A model generated the notes under the pieces. The model made no database searches and was not told the DNA's origin. It saw only the letters and a program-made list of their open reading frames with translations. From contig SLNF01000147.1 of assembly GCA_007133145.1 (NCBI GenBank), positions 1 through 6,855 of the forward strand: DNA of 6,855 nt. The letters run 5' to 3'. This DNA comes from Nitriliruptorales bacterium (GTDB taxonomy: Bacteria > Actinomycetota > Nitriliruptoria > Euzebyales > Egibacteraceae). Shown here in pieces: positions 1 to 6,855 of the stretch. Each line of letters begins with the position of its first letter. Position 1 is the stretch's first letter. Both the position numbers and the translations under genes were made by a program.

Positions 1-641
1 ACCGCCTCGCCGGCGGGCGCCGGCATCGGCGCGGGCTCCTCGGCTGCGGGCTCCTCGGCGGGGGCCTCGGCCGCGGGCTCCTCGGCGGGGGCCTCGGCCG
101 CGGGCTCCTCGGCGGGAGCCTCAGCCTCGGCTGGGGCCTCGGCGGGCTCGGCCTCGGCGGCCGGGGCCGCGTCGGCGTCGCCGATGAGCGCGACGACGGT
201 GCCGACGTCGACGGTCTCGTCGACGCCGACCTTGATCTCGGTCACGACGCCGGCGGCGGGCGCGGGCACCTCGGTGTCGATCTTGTCCGAGCTCAGCTCG
301 AAGAGCGGCTGGTCGGCCTCGACGGCGTCGCCGACCTCGACGAGCCACTCGGTGATCGTGCCCTCGGTGACGGACTCACCGAGCTGTGGGACGGTGACTT
401 CGGTTGCCACGGGAGTGCTCCTCTCAGGGGCGTCCGCCTCGACGGTCGCCGCGCTCGCGGGCTCTGTCTCGCCCGCCCTGCTGTCCTCTGCGGCCCCCGG
501 TGCGGAGGCCTCGTCGCGGTCGTCGCGGCCGCGACGGCGTCGCCGCCGGGGCTCGGGCTCGGGGCCCTGGCCTCGGCGTCGCCGCCGCGGCTGCGTCGCC
601 TCGGGCGGGCTGCCCCGCCGTCGGCGTCGGCCTTCGGCCAC
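1..641 (-). CDS. sucB: 2-oxoacid dehydrogenase E2, dihydrolipoamide acyltransferase, 5' part with Arg-rich N-terminal extension
   Basis: This is the acyl-transferring core subunit of a 2-oxoacid dehydrogenase complex, most likely the succinyltransferase of 2-oxoglutarate dehydrogenase. Only the first 213 codons are present; the peripheral-subunit-binding and catalytic domains lie beyond the left edge. Counting from GTG 641, residues 1-77 form a low-complexity segment: three Arg blocks (residues 5-9, 19-23 and 32-37), then an acidic Ala/Glu/Pro stretch. A complete lipoyl domain follows from about residue 78 (VPQLGESVTEG). Its lipoylated lysine lies in SSDKIDTEV at residue 120, codon 282-284. 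An Ala/Glu/Pro-rich linker with 9-residue repeats comes next. I chose GTG 641 because AGGAGG lies 7 bases upstream, it begins 33 bases after the lpdA stop, and the frame is open throughout. The conventional family start is GTG 410, which also has a ribosome binding site and would put the lysine at residue 43. The E2 identity is firm. The substrate (2-oxoglutarate, pyruvate or branched-chain) cannot be told from the lipoyl domain alone and rests on the lpdA neighbour. Confidence 0.88.
   Translation of the reverse strand, partial: MAEGRRRRRGSPPEATQPRRRRRGQGPEPEPRRRRRRGRDDRDEASAPGAAEDSRAGETEPASAATVEADAPERSTPVATEVTVPQLGESVTEGTITEWLVEVGDAVEADQPLFELSSDKIDTEVPAPAAGVVTEIKVGVDETVDVGTVVALIGDADAAPAAEAEPAEAPAEAEAPAEEPAAEAPAEEPAAEAPAEEPAAEEPAPMPAPAGEA
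31..126 (-). repeat. 27-base tandem repeat encoding the Ala/Glu/Pro E2 linker
   Basis: Three tandem 27-base units lie at 46-72, 73-99 and 100-126. The first two are identical and the third differs at 2 positions. A partial 15-base copy lies at 31-45. Each unit encodes nine residues, roughly AEAPAEEPA in cyclic register, so copy changes keep the reading frame. Flexible Ala/Pro-rich linkers after lipoyl domains are normal in E2 proteins and let the lipoyl arm swing between active sites. The near identity of the units suggests recent expansion by slippage. Confidence 0.85.
418..423 (-). promoter_or_regulatory. Internal ribosome binding site for the conventional E2 start (GTG 410)
   Basis: GAGGAG on the minus strand lies 7 bases before GTG 410-408. 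That GTG begins MATEVTVPQLGES, which is where E2 lipoyl domains usually start. If used, it gives a standard-length E2 without the Arg-rich extension. It lies inside the longer open frame, so it could be an alternative internal start or a chance purine run. Confidence 0.5.
525..629 (-). other. Arginine-block region in the E2 N-terminal extension
   Basis: Residues 5-39 of the long E2 form contain RRRRRG, RRRRRG and RRRRRRGR, separated by Pro/Glu-rich spacers (for example PEPEP), with a period of 13-14 residues. The second and third blocks share an identical 14-base stretch (plus-strand 574-587 and 535-548), set 39 bases, or 13 codons, apart. The segment is strongly basic, has no hydrophobic core, and looks intrinsically disordered. 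Arg blocks of this kind often contact RNA, DNA or other polyanions. No function is known to me for such a segment on an E2. Confidence 0.6.
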
Positions 642-648
642 GGTCTTT

Positions 649-654
649 CCTCCT
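649..654 (-). promoter_or_regulatory. Ribosome binding site for the upstream E2 start (GTG 641)
   Basis: On the minus strand AGGAGG is followed by 7 bases and then GTG at 641-639. This is an almost perfect Shine-Dalgarno with good spacing, and it lies in the 33-base gap after the lpdA stop. It is the main reason to accept the long form of the E2. It is stronger than the site in front of the conventional start. Confidence 0.7.
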
Positions 655-674
655 CGGCTCCGGGTCGGTCGCGC

Positions 675-2081
675 TCAGCCGTGCAGGGCCTTGCCGGCCA
701 GCGCGAGGTGCGCCTCGCCCACGGCCTCCGAGAGCGTGGGGTGGGGGTGGATGAACTGCCCGACCTCGGTCGGCAGTGCCTCCCAGTTGTAGATGAGCTG
801 GCCCTCGGCGATGAGGTCGGTGGCCTTCGGGCCGATGATGTGCACCCCGAGGACCTTGCCCCCGTCGGCGGCGGCGAGCACCTTGACGTGCCCGCTCTCC
901 TTCATCATCATCGCGCGGCCGTTGTGGCTGAAGGGGTAGCGGTGGACCGCGTAGTCCACGCCGGACTCCTTGAGCTCCTGCTCGTTGTAGCCGACGCTGC
1001 CGACCTCGGGGTGGGAGTAGGTCACCCGCGGCACGCCGTGGTAGTCGATCGGGAAGACGCGCTCGCCAGCGGCGTGCTCGGCGACGAGGAAGCCCTCCTG
1101 GAACGAGGAGTGCGCGAGGCCGAGCGTCGATGGCGGGAGGATGTCGCCCACGGCGTAGACGCCCTCGGGGCCCGGCCGGCAGTACTCGTCGATCTGCACG
1201 TAGCCACGGTCGAGGCCGACGCCGGCCTCCTCGTAGCCGAGCCCCTCGGTGACCGGTCGTCGGCCGATCGCCACCATGAGCATGTCGCCCTCGAGCTGCT
1301 GCTCGCCCTTGCCGGTGTCGACGGTCACCCGCACGCCGCCATCGCCCTTCTCGACGCCGACGACCGTCGTGCCGGTGTGGGCGGTGATGCCACGGCGCTT
1401 GAGCTGCTTGGCGAGCTCCTTCTGGGTGTCGACGTCCTCGTTGGGCACGACGCCGTCGAGCGCCTCGACGATCGTGACCTGCTCGGAGCCGAAGGCGTTC
1501 CAGACCGTCGAGAACTCCACGCCGATCGCGCCGGCGCCGATGACGATCGGGCGCTCGGGCACGTGGTCGAGGTAGAGGGCGTGGTCGGAGTTGATGACGA
1601 CCTCGCCGTCGGTCTCCGCGCCGGGCACGGGCAGGTCGCGCGGCACCGAGCCGGTCGCGAGCACGAGGGCGCGGCTGGCCTCGAGGGTGCGCTCGCCCTC
1701 GTCGGTCGTCACGACGACGCGGCGTCCCGGCTCGATGCGGCCGGAGCCCTCGATGACGTCGACGCCGCGGGCCTTCAGGGTCATCTGCAGGCCCTTGTGG
1801 TTCGTGTCGACGACGCCCCGCTTGTACTCGAGGACCGCGGCCATCTCGACCGCCTCGAACGTCGCCTTCACGCCGTAGTCGCCGGCGTGCTGGGCGTGCT
1901 CGGCCACCTCCGCCGCCTGGAGGAACGCCTTCGTCGGGATGCAGCCCCAGTGCAGGCACGTCCCGCCGACCTTCGCCCGCTCGACGAGCGCGACCTCCAT
2001 GCCGAGACCCGCCGCGCGCAGCGCCGTGGAGTACCCGCCGGTGCCGCCGCCGAGGACGATCATCTCGTAGGTGTCAGCCAT
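675..2081 (-). CDS. lpdA: Dihydrolipoamide dehydrogenase (E3)
   Basis: This FAD flavoprotein reoxidises the dihydrolipoyl arm of E2 and passes electrons to NAD+. It serves 2-oxoacid dehydrogenases and often the glycine cleavage system. The 468 residues match the usual family length. The N-terminal FAD-binding motif is GGGTGG (residues 11-16). The redox disulfide is C42 and C47 in GGTCLHWGCIPTK. ATGS (142-145) and the NAD-binding GAGAIG (182-187) follow. The C-terminal dimerisation domain ends in HPTLSE, whose H447 and E452 correspond to the catalytic His-Glu pair. The key residues are all present, so the enzyme should be active. The start is ATG 2081, with GAGGAG six bases upstream. It is the first gene of a leftward unit with the E2 gene 33 bases downstream, and lpd next to sucB is a familiar actinobacterial arrangement. 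No E1 gene is visible. Family members such as mercuric reductase are unlikely, given the typical E3 C-terminus and the E2 neighbour. Confidence 0.97.
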   Translation of the reverse strand: MADTYEMIVLGGGTGGYSTALRAAGLGMEVALVERAKVGGTCLHWGCIPTKAFLQAAEVAEHAQHAGDYGVKATFEAVEMAAVLEYKRGVVDTNHKGLQMTLKARGVDVIEGSGRIEPGRRVVVTTDEGERTLEASRALVLATGSVPRDLPVPGAETDGEVVINSDHALYLDHVPERPIVIGAGAIGVEFSTVWNAFGSEQVTIVEALDGVVPNEDVDTQKELAKQLKRRGITAHTGTTVVGVEKGDGGVRVTVDTGKGEQQLEGDMLMVAIGRRPVTEGLGYEEAGVGLDRGYVQIDEYCRPGPEGVYAVGDILPPSTLGLAHSSFQEGFLVAEHAAGERVFPIDYHGVPRVTYSHPEVGSVGYNEQELKESGVDYAVHRYPFSHNGRAMMMKESGHVKVLAAADGGKVLGVHIIGPKATDLIAEGQLIYNWEALPTEVGQFIHPHPTLSEAVGEAHLALAGKALHG

Positions 2082-2137
2082 CGCGAGCTCCTCGCTGTCG
2101 TCTGCGCGGCCTGGATGCGGGCCGGTCCCGGCGGCTC

Positions 2138-2165
2138 ATCCTAGCGGCCATGACCGTGCTGTCCG
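2138..2165 (-). promoter_or_regulatory. Candidate promoter of the lpdA-sucB unit
   Basis: On the minus strand a -10-like TAGGAT (2143-2138) is preceded, with a 16-base spacer, by CGGACA (2165-2160), which matches the last four bases of TTGACA. Transcription would begin near 2131, giving a leader of about 50 bases to the lpdA ATG. The match fits a housekeeping sigma factor promoter, but it is only a pattern match in a GC-rich spacer. Confidence 0.45.
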
Positions 2166-2252
2166 CCGCCGCGCGGGGCTCTCGGCCGGCCAGGCCCGGC
2201 GACGCGGTCGCGCGGTGACGCGGCGCCGGATCCCCATCCGCCGCGCCCCCGC

Positions 2253-2258
2253 TAGACT
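2253..2258 (+). promoter_or_regulatory. Candidate -10 element for the glycerate kinase gene
   Basis: TAGACT, in the context GCTAGACTG, fits the TAnnnT pattern of actinobacterial -10 elements and stands out in a very GC-rich spacer. It lies 32 bases before the GTG start, which would leave a leader of about 25 bases containing the GAGG ribosome binding site (2279-2282). I see no convincing -35 hexamer at the right distance. Confidence 0.4.
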
Positions 2259-2290
2259 GCGCGTCCCGGCCCCGGACCGAGGATCCCGTC

Positions 2291-3367
2291 GTGAAGGTCG
2301 TCTTCGCCCCTGACAAGTTCGCCGGCACGCTCAGCGCTGCGGAGGCCGCTGCGGCCATGGCCGAGGGCTGGCGCCGGGAGCGCCCCGACGACGAGCTCGT
2401 GATCGTGCCGATCGCCGACGGTGGCGAGGGCACGATCGAGGTCGTCGAGGCCGCCACCGGGGCGGTGCGCGAGCGTGCGACCGTCGCCGACGCGCGGGGC
2501 CGGGCCGTGGAGGCGGGTTGGCTGCGCCTCCCCGACGGTCGTGCGCTCGTCGAGGCCGCCCAGGCCGTGGGCCTCTCGCGCCTGCCCGCTGAGGAGCGCG
2601 ATCCGCTCACGGCGACGAGCTTCGGCGTCGGCCAACTCCTCGCGATCGCCGCGGAGGCCTGCGAGGAGGTCGTCCTCTCCCTCGGGGGGAGCGCGACCGT
2701 CGACGGGGGCGCCGGCGCGATGAGCGCACTTGGGCACCGGCTGCTGCGCGCCGACGGCAACCAGCTCAAGGTCGGTGCGCACGAGCTCGTCGCCCTCGCC
2801 CGGGTCGAGGCCGTCGGCCCGCCGCCGGCGCGCGTGGTCGTCGCCAGCGATGTCACGAACCCGTTGCTCGGGCCGAGTGGGGCCGCCGCGGTCTTCGGCC
2901 CGCAGAAGGGCGCGAGCCCGGAGGACGTCGCCGCCCTCGAGCGCCACCTCGCCCACTGGGCCGACGTGGTCGAGCGTGACGTCGAGGGTGGCCCGTGGCG
3001 CGAGATCGAAGGCGCCGGTGCTGCCGGCGGGCTCGGCTTCGCGCTCGCGGCCTTCACCGGCGCGACGATCATGCCCGGCGCCGAGGCCGTCGCCGACCTC
3101 ATCGGCCTGCGACAGGCGACCGAGGGCGCCGGGGTCGTCGTGACCGGGGAGGGCAAGCTCGACCGCCAGACCTTCGACGGCAAGGGGCCCGGCTACGTCG
3201 CCGACCTCGGGCGTGAGGCCGGCGCGCGGGTCCTCGCCGTGGCCGGGGTCGTCGCCGACGGCGCCGAGGCGCTCGTCGACGATGCCCGGGACCTCGGGCC
3301 CGAGGGGATGGTCCGCGCGCGGGAGCTCGTCGTCGAGCGCAGCGCCGAGTTGGCAGCGCTCGCGTAG
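2291..3367 (+). CDS. glxK: Glycerate 2-kinase (GlxK/GarK family)
   Basis: This cytoplasmic kinase phosphorylates D-glycerate with ATP. Characterised bacterial members of this family make 2-phosphoglycerate, feeding glycerate from glyoxylate, glycolate or sugar-acid breakdown into lower glycolysis. The 358 residues are close to the usual family length. Visible family signatures are APDKFAGTLSA at the N-terminus (6-16), ADGGEGT (42-48), GGSATVDGGAG (132-142) and TGEGKLDRQTFDGKGP (285-300). The start is GTG 2291, because MKVVFAPDKF is the standard beginning of the family and GAGG lies 8 bases upstream. The stop is TAG at 3365-3367. The gene is divergent from lpdA. No other glyoxylate or glycerate gene is in view, so the physiological source of glycerate is unknown. 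It may be transcribed alone or read through into gltB. The symbol glxK could equally be garK. Confidence 0.95.
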   Translation: MKVVFAPDKFAGTLSAAEAAAAMAEGWRRERPDDELVIVPIADGGEGTIEVVEAATGAVRERATVADARGRAVEAGWLRLPDGRALVEAAQAVGLSRLPAEERDPLTATSFGVGQLLAIAAEACEEVVLSLGGSATVDGGAGAMSALGHRLLRADGNQLKVGAHELVALARVEAVGPPPARVVVASDVTNPLLGPSGAAAVFGPQKGASPEDVAALERHLAHWADVVERDVEGGPWREIEGAGAAGGLGFALAAFTGATIMPGAEAVADLIGLRQATEGAGVVVTGEGKLDRQTFDGKGPGYVADLGREAGARVLAVAGVVADGAEALVDDARDLGPEGMVRARELVVERSAELAALA

Positions 3368-3401
3368 GCCGCATCGGCGAATCCGCGCTCAGGCTTCGCG
3401 C

Positions 3402-3449
3402 GCCGGGGGCATCCGCGGCACACTGAAGGTGGGCAACGGCGCCCCCGGC
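3402..3449 (+). repeat. Inverted repeat between glxK and gltB
   Basis: GCCGGGGGC (3402-3410) and GCCCCCGGC (3441-3449) are perfect 9-base inverted arms around a 30-base loop. In RNA they could form a very stable GC stem. It starts 35 bases after the glxK stop and has no T run, so it is not a classical intrinsic terminator. It may be a leader structure or simply a product of the high GC content. Confidence 0.35.
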
Positions 3450-3490
3450 TGCCACGCGCCACCAACGAGGCTGGCCGCAGCCGGTGCGAG

Positions 3491-3504
3491 GCGCACTCGT
3501 GCGC
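3491..3504. promoter_or_regulatory. Short palindrome in the gltB leader, possible operator
   Basis: GCGCAC-TC-GTGCGC has perfect 6-base arms around a 2-base centre and lies 26 bases before the gltB ATG. The small loop makes an RNA hairpin unlikely, but the two-fold symmetry would suit a dimeric DNA-binding protein. No known regulator box is recognised. Elsewhere in the 3368-3529 gap I see no gene and no convincing promoter. Confidence 0.25.
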
Positions 3505-3529
3505 GTTCCCTCCCTGCGAAGGTTGCGTC

Positions 3530-6855
<3,326 letters not shown>

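Noticed and set aside
411..674. A separate small Arg-rich protein gene between lpdA and E2
   Set aside because: There is no stop codon in this frame before the lipoyl domain, so translation from GTG 641 runs straight into E2. A separate gene would require a sequencing error that removed a stop.
424..1959. A 511-codon minus-strand frame overlapping lpdA and the E2 extension
   Set aside because: It is a shifted frame within lpdA, rich in Arg, Gly and Pro. Its tail over 424-641 competes with the E2 extension frame, but it has no good start signal there and does not lead into any recognisable domain.
681..2144. A 487-codon plus-strand frame opposite lpdA
   Set aside because: It is antisense to a clear E3 gene with all catalytic motifs. 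The product has an Ala/Leu/Val/Asp-rich composition typical of antisense frames and no recognisable domain.
2074..3183. A 369-codon minus-strand frame opposite the glycerate kinase gene
   Set aside because: It gives a Ser/Ala/Arg/Pro-rich product with no motif, antisense to a well-supported kinase gene.
3394..3424. A possible gltB promoter (CTTCGC, then CACACT)
   Set aside because: Both hexamers match the consensus poorly and the TAnnnT pattern is absent, so it cannot be told from background.

Overview
The window looks like ordinary chromosomal DNA of a very GC-rich bacterium, roughly three quarters G+C by eye, with almost every codon ending in G or C. This base composition, the -10-like elements and the pairing of a dihydrolipoamide dehydrogenase gene with an acyltransferase gene suggest an actinomycete-like organism (Actinomycetota). 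The class or genus cannot be fixed from this sequence. No mobile element, CRISPR array, tRNA or rRNA was seen.

Layout. The left part (about 1-2165) is a leftward transcription unit. lpdA, the E3 dihydrolipoamide dehydrogenase, is read first. The start of an E2 dihydrolipoamide acyltransferase (sucB-like) follows 33 bases downstream and runs off the left edge. A 209-base divergent intergenic region (2082-2290) holds a candidate promoter for each direction. To the right, a glycerate 2-kinase gene (2291-3367) is read rightwards. A 162-base gap follows, then the 5' two thirds or so of gltB, the large subunit of glutamate synthase, which runs off the right edge.

How the genes work together. E2 and E3 are parts of one 2-oxoacid dehydrogenase machine: the lipoyl arm of E2 carries acyl groups and is reoxidised by E3. 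If the E2 is the 2-oxoglutarate type, this unit burns 2-oxoglutarate in the TCA cycle. GltB on the opposite strand consumes 2-oxoglutarate to make glutamate. The glycerate kinase feeds glycerate into lower glycolysis and has no evident link to either neighbour.

The one unusual feature is in the E2 gene. Its reading frame stays open 77 codons upstream of the normal lipoyl-domain start, to a GTG with a near-ideal ribosome binding site. The added segment is disordered and arginine-rich, with three RRRRRG-like blocks. A second GTG, with its own ribosome binding site, sits at the conventional start, so two forms of the protein are possible. I did not find a new multi-gene system.
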